Source: Georgenia sp. EYE_87
GTDB lineage: Bacteria; Actinomycetota; Actinomycetes; Actinomycetales; Actinomycetaceae
Reading direction: 5' to 3'
Length of the DNA stretch: 64,000 bases
NCBI RefSeq assembly: GCF_023148685.1
Contig: NZ_JAHXNL010000002.1
Location: 248,001-312,000, forward strand
The position numbers were made by a program, and so were the translations under genes. Below the pieces are notes generated by a model that saw only the letters and a program-made list of their open reading frames with translations, did not search any database and was not told the DNA's origin. Shown piece after piece: positions 46,582 to 55,638 of this stretch (position 1 is its first letter; the number at the start of each line of letters is the position of its first letter).

Positions 46582-46599
46582 GATGAGAACGTTGTCATC
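46582..46599. promoter_or_regulatory. LacI-type palindrome GATGAGAACGTTGTCATC
   Basis: 18-bp inverted repeat with one symmetric mismatch pair and a central CG, the look of LacI-family operators. It contains TTGTCA (46592-46597), which could be a -35. Located 93 bp before the exported repeat protein; no lacI gene is in the window. Confidence 0.45.
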
Positions 46600-46691
46600 T
46601 TCTCCTCCTCGTCGTCTCACCCCGGCGCGCCAGAGTTGCGGTCATCAGCAGCCCGGCATCCCCGGGCACCGACCGCAGGAGGCATCACGCG

Positions 46692-47210
46692 ATGAACCAC
46701 AAGCTCTGGATCACCACCGGCACGCTGAGCGTCCTCGCGGCGGCGAGCGGGGTGGGCGTCGCCGTCGCCGACACCGACGACGGCCAGGACGTCTCGGGCG
46801 TGGAGGTCACGACGCCCGCCGCGACCGAGACCGCGACTCCCGCGGCCGGGACGGCCACCCCCGACGCCCGCGCCACCGACCCCGCCTCGGTCAGCGCCGG
46901 CAGCGCGACGACGGCGGTCACGGCGGTCTCCGCCGCCAGCCCGATGACTTCGGCGTCGGCGGCCAGTCCGGTGACTCCGGCGTCGGCGGCCAGTCCGGTG
47001 ACCCCGGCGTCGGCGGCCAGTCCGGTGACTCCGGCGTCGGCGGCCAGTCCGGTGACTCCGGCGTCGGCGGCCAGTCCGGTGACCCCGGCGTCGGCGGCCA
47101 GTCCGGTGACTCCGGCGTCGGCGGCCAGTCCGGTGACTCCGGCGTCGGCGGCCAGCCCGGTCACCCCCGCCTCGCCGGCGTCCGCGCCCTCGGCGCAGTC
47201 CGGCGAGTAA
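46692..47210 (+). CDS. exported Ala/Ser/Pro/Thr repeat protein
   Basis: 172 residues, no known family. Seen: a signal peptide or signal anchor (1-26, AVA before DTDD), a Thr/Ala-rich spacer, and nine tandem nonapeptides (SPVTPASAA with SPMTSASAA first and SPVTPASPA last) encoded by 27-bp units at 46938-47180. AGGAGG at the right distance supports the ATG. No sorting signal. The composition suits a wall-spanning stalk or an O-mannosylated linker (inference). The N-terminus resembles that of the next gene, suggesting paralogues. Confidence 0.7.
   Translation: MNHKLWITTGTLSVLAAASGVGVAVADTDDGQDVSGVEVTTPAATETATPAAGTATPDARATDPASVSAGSATTAVTAVSAASPMTSASAASPVTPASAASPVTPASAASPVTPASAASPVTPASAASPVTPASAASPVTPASAASPVTPASAASPVTPASPASAPSAQSGE
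46938..47180. repeat. 27-bp coding minisatellite, nine units
   Basis: Perfect 27-bp phase. The Thr codon alternates ACT, ACC, ACT, ACT, ACC, ACT, ACT through units 2-8, which means an 81-bp, three-unit block was duplicated. First and last units are diverged. Confidence 0.9.
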
Positions 47211-47370
47211 GCCAGCCCACCCCCGTCCAGGACCGACGAGGTCCGGCGAGTGAGCAAGCGCGCGCGCCGGGACCGAGAAGGTCCGGGGCGGGCGCTGTCC
47301 CGTCGCCAATGCTGGCCCCGGCCCCCGTATCCGTGGGACGGTGTACCGGCGAGAGCAGTGAGGAGCTGAG

Positions 47371-47796
47371 ATGGTCGCCAGGAGCATGTGGGCCGTGATC
47401 GGCGGCACGCTCGGCGTCGTGGGTGTCGCCGGTGCCTTCGGTGCGGTCGCCGGGGAGCCGCGTGACCCGGTGGCCCTCGACGCTGTGCAGATCTCCGCGA
47501 CGCAGCCCGCCGCCCCCTCCGCGGACCGCGAGGCAGGGGCGTCCGCCACGCAGTCGGCGAGCCCCTCTGCCACCGAGACGCCGTCACCCGAGGAGACCGG
47601 GCCGGACGACGACTCCGGGTCCGACGACGACTCTGGCTCCGACGACTCTGGCTCCGACGACTCCGGCTCCGACGACTCTGGCTCCGACGACTCCGGGTCC
47701 GACGACGACTCCTTGTGGGATGACTCCGGGTCGGACGACTCCGGGCCGACCGTAGTCTCGCCCCCCAGCCCTGTGACCGCGGAGACCCCCGAATGA
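47371..47796 (+). CDS. exported acidic Asp/Ser/Gly repeat protein
   Basis: 141 residues, no known family. Seen: signal-like N-terminus WAVIGGTLGVVGVAGAFGAVAG, a Ser/Ala/Thr-rich spacer, then a highly acidic run of DDSGS pentapeptides (about 77-125) encoded by 15-bp units. Could bind cations or hold water at the surface (inference). GAGGAGCTGAG precedes the ATG. Its TGA overlaps the PanE-like start by 4 nt. Start region resembles the preceding gene. Confidence 0.7.
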   Translation: MVARSMWAVIGGTLGVVGVAGAFGAVAGEPRDPVALDAVQISATQPAAPSADREAGASATQSASPSATETPSPEETGPDDDSGSDDDSGSDDSGSDDSGSDDSGSDDSGSDDDSLWDDSGSDDSGPTVVSPPSPVTAETPE

Positions 47797-48647
47797 TGCT
47801 CGCAGTTCTCGGACCGGGCGCCGTCGGCGGCCTGCTCGCCGCCCTCCTCCATCGCGCGGGGGAGGACGTCGTGGTCGTCGGGCGGCCGGAGAGCGCGCGG
47901 CGGATCGTCACGGAAGGCCTGCGCGTCCGCTCGGACAAGTTCGGCCAGTTCACGGCCATGGTGCCGGCGACCACCGAGGTCCCGCCCGGCTCCGCCGTCG
48001 TCCTCGCGGTCAAGAGCTACGGTCTGGCCGACGTCCTGCCGGGCCTCCGGGCGGCGTCGCCGACCGAGGTGCTCGCGCTCCTCAACGGGCTCGGGCACGC
48101 CGAGACGCTCCGCGAGGTCCCGAACGCGGTCTGCGGGTCCGTGCAGGTCGAGGCTTCCCGCGAGGACGGCACGATCGTCCATCGGGGCCAGTACCTCATC
48201 GTCAACGTCCCCGCCGGCGGGGCCGGTCGCATCGCCGAGGCGCTGCGGCGCGCGGGCGCCGACGTGCGCGTGCGGGGCTCGGAGCTGGACGTCCTGTGGC
48301 GCAAGTACAGCTTCCTGGCCCCGACGGCGCTGCTGACCTCCTGGACGGATCTACCGCTGGGGGAGGCGCTCGACCAGGACCCGACGGTGGCTCGCGGCGT
48401 CGTCGCCGAGGTGGCCGCCGTGGCGACGGCGGACGGGTGGCCCACGACGGCCGAGGACCTGCACGCGCTCCTGCGCCGCCTGCCCGCGACGATGATGTCC
48501 TCGCTCCAGCACGACCTCCGCGCCGGCGGCCCCACCGAGCTCGAGGCGATCGGCGGGCACCTGCTCGCGCTGGGGGAGCGCCACGGCGTGCCCACGCCCA
48601 CGCTCGCGCGCGTGGTCGGGGACCTGCGGTTTCGCGTCAGCGCGTGA
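47793..48647 (+). CDS. ketopantoate reductase PanE/ApbA family protein
   Basis: 284-residue NADP-dependent reductase. Seen: the Rossmann motif MLAVLGPGAVGGLLAALLHR (2-21), the Lys in VLAVKSYGLADVL and the second-domain KYSFLAPTALLTSWTDLP segment. The family includes 2-dehydropantoate 2-reductase of CoA synthesis, but many genomes hold several members and this one lies beside surface-protein genes, so the substrate is uncertain. Coupled to the acidic repeat gene by ATGA; converges on the response regulator with overlapping ends (11 bp). Confidence 0.85.
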   Translation: MMLAVLGPGAVGGLLAALLHRAGEDVVVVGRPESARRIVTEGLRVRSDKFGQFTAMVPATTEVPPGSAVVLAVKSYGLADVLPGLRAASPTEVLALLNGLGHAETLREVPNAVCGSVQVEASREDGTIVHRGQYLIVNVPAGGAGRIAEALRRAGADVRVRGSELDVLWRKYSFLAPTALLTSWTDLPLGEALDQDPTVARGVVAEVAAVATADGWPTTAEDLHALLRRLPATMMSSLQHDLRAGGPTELEAIGGHLLALGERHGVPTPTLARVVGDLRFRVSA

Positions 48648-49308
48648 GATCGACCAGGCGGTAACCCATGCCGCGGACCGTCTCCACGTGCGCGGCGCCG
48701 ATCTTGCGGCGCAGGTAGCGAACGTACACGTCCACCACGTTCGACCCCGGGTCGAAGTCGTACCCCCACACCCGGGAGAGCAGCTGCTCGCGCGAGAGCA
48801 CCTGCCCCGGGTGCGTCATGAACGTCTCGAGCAGGGCGAACTCGCGCGCTGAGAGGTCGACCTCGGTGTCGCCGGCGGTCACGCGCCTGCTGCGCAGGTC
48901 CAGCGACAGGTCGCCGTAGGCCAGGACCGTCGTCTCCACGGTGCCGGGCTCGCTGCGCAGCCGCAGTCGGACCCGTGCGAGGAGCTCCTCGAACCGGAAC
49001 GGCTTGGCCATGTAGTCGTCAGCGCCGCCCTCGAGGCCGGCCACCGTGTCGTCCACCGACGAGCGCGCGGTGAGGATGATGACCGGGACGGTCGAGCCCT
49101 GGCCCCTGATCCGCCGCAGCACCTCGAACCCGTCCATGTCCGGCAGGCCGATGTCGAGGATGACGAGGTCGTAGCCGTCGGTGTGCGCGTGCGCGAGGGC
49201 ATCGCGGCCCGTGCCCACCGCGGTCGGCTGGTGCCCGGCGGCCCTCAGGCCCTTGGTGACGAACGAGGAGATCCCGGCCTCGTCCTCGACGATCAGGATC
49301 TGCGCCAT
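48637..49308 (-). CDS. OmpR-family response regulator
   Basis: 223 residues: receiver domain with phospho-acceptor D52 (VILDIGLPD), acidic pair E8/D9, T in ILTARSS and K in MAKPF, then a winged-helix DNA-binding domain (EVDLSAREFALLETFM, LSRVWGYDFDPGSNVVDVYV). GGAGGGAAG sits directly before the ATG. Its presumed kinase (50895-52397) is on the same strand but separated by a symporter gene on the other strand. Family resemblance is to MprA/TcrA-like regulators; target genes are unknown. Confidence 0.94.
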   Translation of the reverse strand: MAQILIVEDEAGISSFVTKGLRAAGHQPTAVGTGRDALAHAHTDGYDLVILDIGLPDMDGFEVLRRIRGQGSTVPVIILTARSSVDDTVAGLEGGADDYMAKPFRFEELLARVRLRLRSEPGTVETTVLAYGDLSLDLRSRRVTAGDTEVDLSAREFALLETFMTHPGQVLSREQLLSRVWGYDFDPGSNVVDVYVRYLRRKIGAAHVETVRGMGYRLVDLTR

Positions 49309-49462
49309 CTTCCCTCCACGGTGGTTTTCCGGACAGTCTCCCACCAGCCGCCGCCCCGGTGTCCCGCCGTGGACGCAGGTGTGACGGCAGGCACAGGAGG
49401 CGCTAGGTTCTGCCACCAAGCGTCCGGCCGACAGCGGCCCGGGCTCGGCACGAGGGAGATGC

Positions 49463-50884
49463 ATGGACAGCGAGCGGCTGGCGACGACCCTGGGGGACAT
49501 CGGCGGAGTGGTGTGGGGGCCGTTCGTGCTCATCCCGCTGCTTCTCGGCACCGGCCTCTACCTGACGATCCGGCTGGGCGGGCTGCAGTTCCGCAAGCTC
49601 GGGGCCGCCCTGCGCCTCGCCGTGCTCAAGCGCAAGGACGACGGCGCCGACGGCGACATCTCGCACTACCAGGCTCTCACCACGGCCCTCGCGGCCACGG
49701 TCGGCGTCGGCAACATCGCCGGCGTCGCCACCGCGATCTACCTCGGCGGGCCGGGCGCCCTCTTCTGGATGTGGGTCACGGGACTGCTGGGCATGGCGTC
49801 GAAGTACTCGGAGGCGTTCCTCGGCGTGCGGTTCCGGACCAAGGACGCGCGCGGCGACGTCTCCGGCGGGCCGCAGTACTACCTGGCCCGGGCCATCCCG
49901 AACAAGTTCGGCCTCACGCTCAGCCTCATCTTCGCCGTCTTCGCCGTCCTGGCCAGCTTCGGCATCGGCAACATGACGCAGTCCAACACCGTCGCGACCT
50001 CGGTGCAGGAGTCCTTCGGCGTGCCCACCTGGGTCGCGGGCCTCGTGCTCGCCCTGTTCACCGGCGCCGTGCTGATCGGCGGCATCCGGTCGATCGGCAA
50101 GGTCACGGCCGGGTTCGTCCCGCTGATGATCGTGCTCTACGTCGTGGCGTCCCTGGTGGTCCTGGTGCTCAACGTCGCGGAGATCCCGCAGGCGCTGGCC
50201 CTGATCTTCACCGACGCGTTCACCGGGACCGCGGCGGCCGGCGGCTTCCTCGGCTCCACCCTGATCCTGGCGATCCAGTACGGCGTCGCCCGCGGCATCT
50301 TCTCCAACGAGTCGGGCATGGGCTCGGCCGCCATCGCCGCCGCCGCCGCCCAGACCCGTCACCCCGTGCGCCAGGGCCTGGTCTCCATGACCCAGACGTT
50401 CATCGACACCCTGATCGTCGTCTCCATGACCGGCCTGGTCATCATCACCACGGGCGCCTGGCGCAGCGGCATCGAGGGCGCCGGGATGACTGCCGAGGCG
50501 TTCAACATCGGCCTGGGCGGCTGGGGCCACTACGTGGTGACCATCTCGGTCATCTTCTTCGCGGGCTCCACGGTCCTGGGCTGGGCCTACTACGGGGAGC
50601 GCTGCATGGAGCGGCTCGTCGGCATCCGCGGCGTCATGCCCTACCGCGTCCTGTTCACCGTCGTGGTCTTCGTCGGGGCGACGACGGAGCTGACCGTCGT
50701 GTGGAACTTCTCCGACATCATGAACGGCCTCATGGCGCTGCCCAACCTCATCGGCCTCATCGTCTGCGCCGGGCTGATCGCCCGGGAGACCCGGGCCTAC
50801 CTGGACCGAGACCCCAAGCTGCTCGACGAGCCCGCTGTCTCGACGCTCCAGGGGACGGCAGAGCTGGAGCGCCTGCCCCGCTGA
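49463..50884 (+). CDS. alanine/glycine:cation symporter (AGCS family)
   Basis: 473-residue secondary transporter with about eleven helices. Seen: QALTTALAATVGVGNIAGVA, the AGCS signature, SGGPQYYLARAIPNKFG, and GIFSNESGMGSAAIAAAAAQ. Members import alanine or glycine with sodium or protons. The gene sits alone on the plus strand between a response regulator and a histidine kinase of the other strand, and its end is only 10 bp from the kinase stop. TAGGTT near 49405 may be a -10. Confidence 0.95.
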   Translation: MDSERLATTLGDIGGVVWGPFVLIPLLLGTGLYLTIRLGGLQFRKLGAALRLAVLKRKDDGADGDISHYQALTTALAATVGVGNIAGVATAIYLGGPGALFWMWVTGLLGMASKYSEAFLGVRFRTKDARGDVSGGPQYYLARAIPNKFGLTLSLIFAVFAVLASFGIGNMTQSNTVATSVQESFGVPTWVAGLVLALFTGAVLIGGIRSIGKVTAGFVPLMIVLYVVASLVVLVLNVAEIPQALALIFTDAFTGTAAAGGFLGSTLILAIQYGVARGIFSNESGMGSAAIAAAAAQTRHPVRQGLVSMTQTFIDTLIVVSMTGLVIITTGAWRSGIEGAGMTAEAFNIGLGGWGHYVVTISVIFFAGSTVLGWAYYGERCMERLVGIRGVMPYRVLFTVVVFVGATTELTVVWNFSDIMNGLMALPNLIGLIVCAGLIARETRAYLDRDPKLLDEPAVSTLQGTAELERLPR

Positions 50885-50894
50885 CGGGGCTGGT

Positions 50895-52397
50895 TCAGCG
50901 CGGGGCCGGAACCCGCCCGGCCCGGTGGTCGTCCTCGTCCGGCTCGTCGCTCGTGTGCGTCTCCACCGCCACGCCGACGGCCGGCAGGTCGATGACGAAG
51001 ACGGACCCCGCACCCGGCTCGGAGTCGACCCGCACGGTGCCGCGGTGCGCCTCGGCGATGGCCGCGACGATCGCGAGCCCGAGCCCGGCCCCCTCGCGCC
51101 GCGCAGCATCACCCGGCGCACGGGCGAAGCGGTCGAAGATGCGCTCGCGCTGCTCGGGCGCGATGCCGATGCCCTCGTCGCGGACCCAGAGGTGGAGGCG
51201 GTCACCGCGGACCCCGGACCCGATCGCCACGGTGGAGCCGTCCTCGGAGAACTTCACGGCGTTGGCGGCCAGCTGCAGCATGGCCTGGGTCAGCCGCTGG
51301 GCGTCGACCGTGGCATCGGCCTCGAGCCGCTCGTCCACACGCCAGCGACGGTCACCGAGCGGGCGCGCCTGGTCCAGGACGTTGTCGAGCAGCAGGCCGA
51401 GGGCGGTGGGGGCCGGGTGGACGAAGTCGGGCTGCTCGGACCTCGCGAGCATGACGAGGTCGTCGGCGAGGCGGTGCATGCGGTCGAGCTCGCTGAGGGC
51501 GAGGTCCTTGGTGGCCGCGGCGTCCTGCGGGTCGGCCGGGTCCATGAGCTCGAGGTGACCACGGACGATCGTGATGGGGGTGCGCAGCTCGTGCCCGGCG
51601 TCGTCGAGCAGCCTGCGCTGCGAGGTGAAGGCGTCCTCCAGGCGGGCGAGCATCGCGTTGAACGTGCGCGCCAGGTCGCTGAGGTCGTCGTTGCCGCGGA
51701 CGTCGATCCGGCCGGAGAGATCCGTCTCCGAGATCTGCTCGGCGGTCTCTCGCAGCTGGCGCACCGGCTTGAGCAGCCGACCCGAGAGCAGCCAGCCGAC
51801 GACGGCGAGCGCCGCGAACGCGGCCACGCTGACCACCGCGTAGGTCCGGAAGGTCTGGTCCACCGAGGCCTGCTCCGCCGTCCGGTCGAACGCCACGACG
51901 AGCGCCCCGACACCGACGTCGCCCACCCGGACCGGGACGAGCGCGTAGCGGTACTCGGTGGCGGCGGTGGTGAACGAGGCGATCCTGCCCTGCCCGCTGC
52001 CCGCCGCCGCGTCGAGCTGCGAGGCGAGGTGCGCGACGAGCTCGGGGTCCTCCGCGAGAGGCACGCCGGAGGGCATCGTGTACTCGAGCCGGCCGTCGAC
52101 AAAGCCGACCATGCCCTCGTTCGCGCCCGGCACCTCTCGGACCATGCCGCCGTAGATCAGCTGCTTGGGATCGGCGGAGGCGGCCCCACGGGCGGCCGCG
52201 TCCACGGCGTAGCTGGAGAACTCCTCGGTCGTGCGGCGCAGGCTCGCGTCGATGCCCAGGTCGACGCGGCCCAGCTGCAGCACGTAGGCGGTCCCGCCGG
52301 CGATGGCGAGGGTCAGACCGGTCAGGAACAGCGTCAGCGCGAGGATGCGCGAGCGCACCGTCATCCCGCGCGGTGTGCCGTCCGTCGTCGTCCGCAT
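50895..52397 (-). CDS. sensor histidine kinase
   Basis: 500 residues. Seen: helix 1 (about 16-38), an external sensor region (40-182), helix 2 (183-205), HAMP linker, dimerisation domain with the phosphorylated H269 (DDAGHELRTPI), and an ATPase domain with N-box QLAANAVKFS, DEGIGIAPE and GAGLGLAIV. The C-terminal tail is acidic/His-rich. GGGAGAGG before the ATG supports the start. Likely partner of the regulator at 48637-49308; signal unknown. Confidence 0.94.
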   Translation of the reverse strand: MRTTTDGTPRGMTVRSRILALTLFLTGLTLAIAGGTAYVLQLGRVDLGIDASLRRTTEEFSSYAVDAAARGAASADPKQLIYGGMVREVPGANEGMVGFVDGRLEYTMPSGVPLAEDPELVAHLASQLDAAAGSGQGRIASFTTAATEYRYALVPVRVGDVGVGALVVAFDRTAEQASVDQTFRTYAVVSVAAFAALAVVGWLLSGRLLKPVRQLRETAEQISETDLSGRIDVRGNDDLSDLARTFNAMLARLEDAFTSQRRLLDDAGHELRTPITIVRGHLELMDPADPQDAAATKDLALSELDRMHRLADDLVMLARSEQPDFVHPAPTALGLLLDNVLDQARPLGDRRWRVDERLEADATVDAQRLTQAMLQLAANAVKFSEDGSTVAIGSGVRGDRLHLWVRDEGIGIAPEQRERIFDRFARAPGDAARREGAGLGLAIVAAIAEAHRGTVRVDSEPGAGSVFVIDLPAVGVAVETHTSDEPDEDDHRAGRVPAPR

Positions 52398-52528
52398 CGC
52401 CTCTCCCTGCCGCGCCCGGCACGACCCTGCCGAGCTCCCCGCTCACTCAGTGCGGCCCGGCGGCTCGGCCGCCCGGGCACAGATCGTCCCACCGATCGTG
52501 AGGCACGCGGATGAGACGGGCATGAGAA

Positions 52529-52566
52529 GAGCCCGGGACCGGCGCGCGTGCGCGGGTCCCGGGCTC
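52529..52566 (-). terminator. terminator after the aminotransferase gene
   Basis: 12-bp perfect stem (GAGCCCGGGACC at 52529-52540 with 52555-52566), 14-nt GC loop, 20 bp beyond the stop on the minus strand. Confidence 0.7.
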
Positions 52567-52586
52567 CGCCGTCGGGCGGCCGTCGC

Positions 52587-53798
52587 TCAGGCGAGCAGCT
52601 CCTGGATGCGGCCGACGCCCTCGACGAGGTCGTCGTCGCCCAGGGCGTAGCTCAGGCGCAGGAAGCCGCTCGGGCCGAAGGCCTCGCCGGGCACGACGGC
52701 GACCTCGACCTCCTCGAGGATGAGCCCGGCGAGCTCGGCCGACGTCGTGGGCGTGCGGCCGCGGATGGTGCGGCCGAGGACGCCCTCGACGGAGGGGTAG
52801 GCGTAGAAGGCGCCCTTCGGGGTCGGCAGCACGACGCCGTCGATCGCGCGCAGCATCTCCACCATCGTGCGGCGGCGGCGGTCGAACGCGGTCCGCATCC
52901 GGTCCACGGCGGACAGGTCGCCGGTCAGGGCCGCGATTGCCGCCCGCTGGGAGACGTTGGCGACGTTCGAGGTCAGGTGCGACTGCAGGTTGGTCGCGGC
53001 CTTGATGACGTCGTTCGGGCCGATCATCCAGCCCACCCGCCAGCCGGTCATGGCGTACGTCTTCGCGACGCCGTTGAGGACGATGGAGGTGTCCACGAGC
53101 TCGGGGACGGCCCGCTGGATCGGGGTGAACACGGCGTCGTCGTACACGAGGTGCTCGTAGATCTCGTCGGTGATGACCCAGACGCCGTGCTCCACCGCCC
53201 AGCGGCCGATCGCCTCGGTCTGCTCGGGGGAGTAGACGGCGCCGGTCGGGTTGGACGGCGAGCAGAAGAGCAGCGCCTTCGTGCGCTCGGTGCGGGCGGC
53301 CTCGAGCTGCTCGACCGTGACCAGGTACTCCTGGTCGGCGCCGGCGAAGACCTCGACCGGCGTGCCGCCGGCCAGCGCGATGGCCTCGGGGTACGTGGTC
53401 CAGTACGGCGCCGGCAGCAGCACCTCGTCGCCCGGGTCGATGATCGCGGCGAAGGCCTGGTAGACGGCCTGCTTGCCGCCGTTGGTCACCAGCACGGAGT
53501 CGGGGGAGACCTCGTAGCCGGAGTCCCGCAGGGTCTTCGCCGCGATGGCCTCGCGCAGCGCCGGCAGCCCCTTCGCGGGGGTGTACCGATGGTTGACCGG
53601 GTCCTTCGCGGCGGCGACGGCGGCCTCGACGATGTAGTCGGGCGTCGGGAAGTCGGGCTCGCCCGCGCCGAAGCCGATGACCGGCCGGCCGGCCGCCTTG
53701 AGGGCCTTGGCCTTGGCGTCGACGGCGAGCGTGGCCGACTCGGCGATCGCGGCCAGGCGGGCGGAGACTCGGGGCTTGGAGGAGGTGGGTGCGCTCAC
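52587..53798 (-). CDS. aspC: pyridoxal-phosphate aminotransferase, aspartate aminotransferase type
   Basis: 403-residue class I aminotransferase. Seen: [38 protein letters not shown] (182-186), D211 contacting the pyridine nitrogen, and the Schiff-base lysine K246 ([15 protein letters not shown]). Arg in FLRLSYA binds the carboxylate. Normal subgroup-Ib length. GTG start; CACGAT 7 nt upstream on the minus strand is a weak leaderless box. Located before tRNA-Trp and secE, as in other Micrococcales (from memory of family synteny). Confidence 0.94.
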   Translation of the reverse strand: MSAPTSSKPRVSARLAAIAESATLAVDAKAKALKAAGRPVIGFGAGEPDFPTPDYIVEAAVAAAKDPVNHRYTPAKGLPALREAIAAKTLRDSGYEVSPDSVLVTNGGKQAVYQAFAAIIDPGDEVLLPAPYWTTYPEAIALAGGTPVEVFAGADQEYLVTVEQLEAARTERTKALLFCSPSNPTGAVYSPEQTEAIGRWAVEHGVWVITDEIYEHLVYDDAVFTPIQRAVPELVDTSIVLNGVAKTYAMTGWRVGWMIGPNDVIKAATNLQSHLTSNVANVSQRAAIAALTGDLSAVDRMRTAFDRRRRTMVEMLRAIDGVVLPTPKGAFYAYPSVEGVLGRTIRGRTPTTSAELAGLILEEVEVAVVPGEAFGPSGFLRLSYALGDDDLVEGVGRIQELLA

Positions 53799-53986
53799 GT
53801 CGCCTATCGTGGCACGGGGCCACCGGCCGGTCACCGGGACGTTCGCTCCGCGGGCACCCGCGATCGTGGCCGGACGCCCCCGGCCCGAGCGCGCGGGGTT
53901 GGTGCGGAGATGGCCCGGATCGGCGCCAGATCGCGTGTGACGAGGCTCCCTGCGGTCCGAGTTCGACCAAAAGGCGCTCGACCACG

Positions 53987-53992
53987 TACACT
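53987..53992 (+). promoter_or_regulatory. possible -10 box for tRNA-Trp
   Basis: TACACT, with TTCGAC about 19 bp upstream, 80 bp before the tRNA. The rest of 53799-54071 shows no gene. Confidence 0.35.
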
Positions 53993-54071
53993 CGACGCCG
54001 GTGGTTGACGTCCACCATGCTGGAGCGTGCCCGTGAGGGTGCGGCGACGGCATGGCGTTCGGATCACCGAT

Positions 54072-54147
54072 AGGGCAGTGGCGCAATTGGTAGCGCACCG
54101 GTCTCCAAAACCGGCGGTTGTGGGTTCGAGTCCCTCCTGCCCTGCCA
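54072..54147 (+). tRNA. tRNA-Trp (CCA)
   Basis: 76 nt including encoded CCA: acceptor AGGGCAG/CTGCCCT, anticodon loop CTCCAAA (CCA), T-loop GGTTCGAGTCC. Precedes secE, the usual order in actinobacteria. Confidence 0.97.
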
Positions 54148-54261
54148 GGACGGCGTCTCCCTCGCGGGAGGGCGCGGATATCCTGATGGCTTCGCCGTAC
54201 GGCGAGCCGGACCCGCCCGACCGGGGCGGTGTCGGACCCGGCAGAACGAAGGAAGCAACCT

Positions 54262-54531
54262 GTGAGCGAGTCTGCGAGCGCGACCTCGGGGCGGCCCGAG
54301 CGTGCCGCGAGCGCCGACGGGTCGCGGCCGAAGAAGGAGCGCGGCCTGTTCGGCCGCATCGCCCTGTTCGTCCGTCAGGTGATCGCCGAGCTCAAGAAGG
54401 TCGTCCGCCCGACCCGGAACGAGCTCATGACCTACTTCGTGGTCGTGCTCGTCTTCGTCGCGGTGATCATGGCCTTCGTGGGCCTGCTCGACCTGTCGTT
54501 CGGCAGGCTCGTGCTGTGGATCTTCGGCTGA
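54262..54531 (+). CDS. secE: preprotein translocase subunit SecE
   Basis: 89-residue membrane subunit of the Sec translocon. Seen: a hydrophilic Ser/Ala/Arg-rich N-terminus, the amphipathic [14 protein letters not shown] segment typical of SecE, and one transmembrane helix (about 62-84). AAGGAAG upstream favours the GTG at 54262 over an earlier GTG at 54229. Followed by nusG. Confidence 0.96.
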   Translation: MSESASATSGRPERAASADGSRPKKERGLFGRIALFVRQVIAELKKVVRPTRNELMTYFVVVLVFVAVIMAFVGLLDLSFGRLVLWIFG

Positions 54532-54602
54532 GTCCCATGACGCCGTCCGCCCGGCAGCCGGCCGACCGGTAGCCATCCCACTGATCAGAAAGCAGGTCCC
54601 CT

Positions 54603-55574
54603 GTGCCTGAGGAGAATCTCGAGCCCCAGAACGTCGACGAGACGTCGCTCGAGCCCGGGCAGCCGGACACCCCGGCTGCCGCCGACGTCGAGGACGACGC
54701 TGCCCTCGCGCACGACGAGGCCGATCTGGTCGAGGTGAACGCCGAGAACGCCGCCGCTGACGACCTGGACGAGGACGAGCTCGAGCACGCCGGCGAGCCG
54801 CTGTCCGCCGAGACCGACGCGCTCGCGTCCGACGAGCTCGAGAACGCCGACGAGACCGACGACGTCGCTCCCGCGGCGGTGACCGACGAGGCTGACGAGG
54901 TTGAGCCCGAGGCCGCCCCCGACGTGGCCGAGGAGGCCGAGGAGGCCGAGGAGGCCGACCAGGACCCGGCCGAGGCGTTCCGCAAGGAGCTGCGTCACCT
55001 GCCCGGCGACTGGTACGTGGTGCACACGTACGCCGGATACGAGAAGCGCGTGAAGGCGAACCTCGAGAACCGCATCCAGAGCCTCAACATGGAGGACTAC
55101 ATCTTCCAGGTGGAGGTTCCCATGGAGGAGGTCGTCGAGATCAAGAACGCGCAGCGCAAGGTGGTCAGCCGTGTCCGCGTTCCTGGTTACACGCTCGTGC
55201 GCATGGACCTCACCGACGAGTCGTGGGGCGCCGTGCGCCACACGCCCGGTGTGACGGGCTTCGTGGGCAACACCCACCAGCCCGTCCCGCTGACCGAGGA
55301 CGAGGTCTTCTCGATGCTCGCCCCGACGGTCCAGGCCGCCGCCCCGGCCGCCGCCGGGAAGGCCGCCGCCAGCACCGGCGGCGCCGCGTCCACGCCCATC
55401 CACGTGGACTTCGAGGTCGGCGAGTCGGTCACGGTCACCGACGGCCCGTTCGAGACGCTGCCCGCCACCATCTCCGAGATCAGCCCCGAGAGCCAGAAGC
55501 TCAAGGTGCTCGTCACGATCTTCGGCCGGGAGACCCCGGTCGAGCTGTCGTTCTCGCAGGTCGCCAAGATCTGA
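54603..55574 (+). CDS. nusG: transcription termination/antitermination factor NusG with acidic extension
   Basis: 323 residues. Seen: a long Glu/Asp/Ala-rich N-terminal region (1-135), the NGN domain from [20 protein letters not shown] (136 on), an Ala-rich linker (about 240-262) and a C-terminal KOW domain ([18 protein letters not shown]). E. coli NusG has 181 aa; acidic extensions are known in actinobacteria, though this one is long. It binds RNA polymerase and, in other bacteria, Rho or S10. GTG start. Confidence 0.96.
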   Translation: MPEENLEPQNVDETSLEPGQPDTPAAADVEDDAALAHDEADLVEVNAENAAADDLDEDELEHAGEPLSAETDALASDELENADETDDVAPAAVTDEADEVEPEAAPDVAEEAEEAEEADQDPAEAFRKELRHLPGDWYVVHTYAGYEKRVKANLENRIQSLNMEDYIFQVEVPMEEVVEIKNAQRKVVSRVRVPGYTLVRMDLTDESWGAVRHTPGVTGFVGNTHQPVPLTEDEVFSMLAPTVQAAAPAAAGKAAASTGGAASTPIHVDFEVGESVTVTDGPFETLPATISEISPESQKLKVLVTIFGRETPVELSFSQVAKI

Positions 55575-55638
55575 GGGACGAGGCGTCCGCCGGCCGAGGG
55601 CCGGCGGGTATCCCAGGAAGAATCGTTAGGACCCGAAC

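Noticed and set aside
46685-48013. Open frame on the minus strand with GVTGLAADA repeats
   Set aside because: It is the reverse reading of the 27-bp array; 27 is a multiple of 3, so all frames stay open. The plus-strand protein has a signal peptide and ribosome site.
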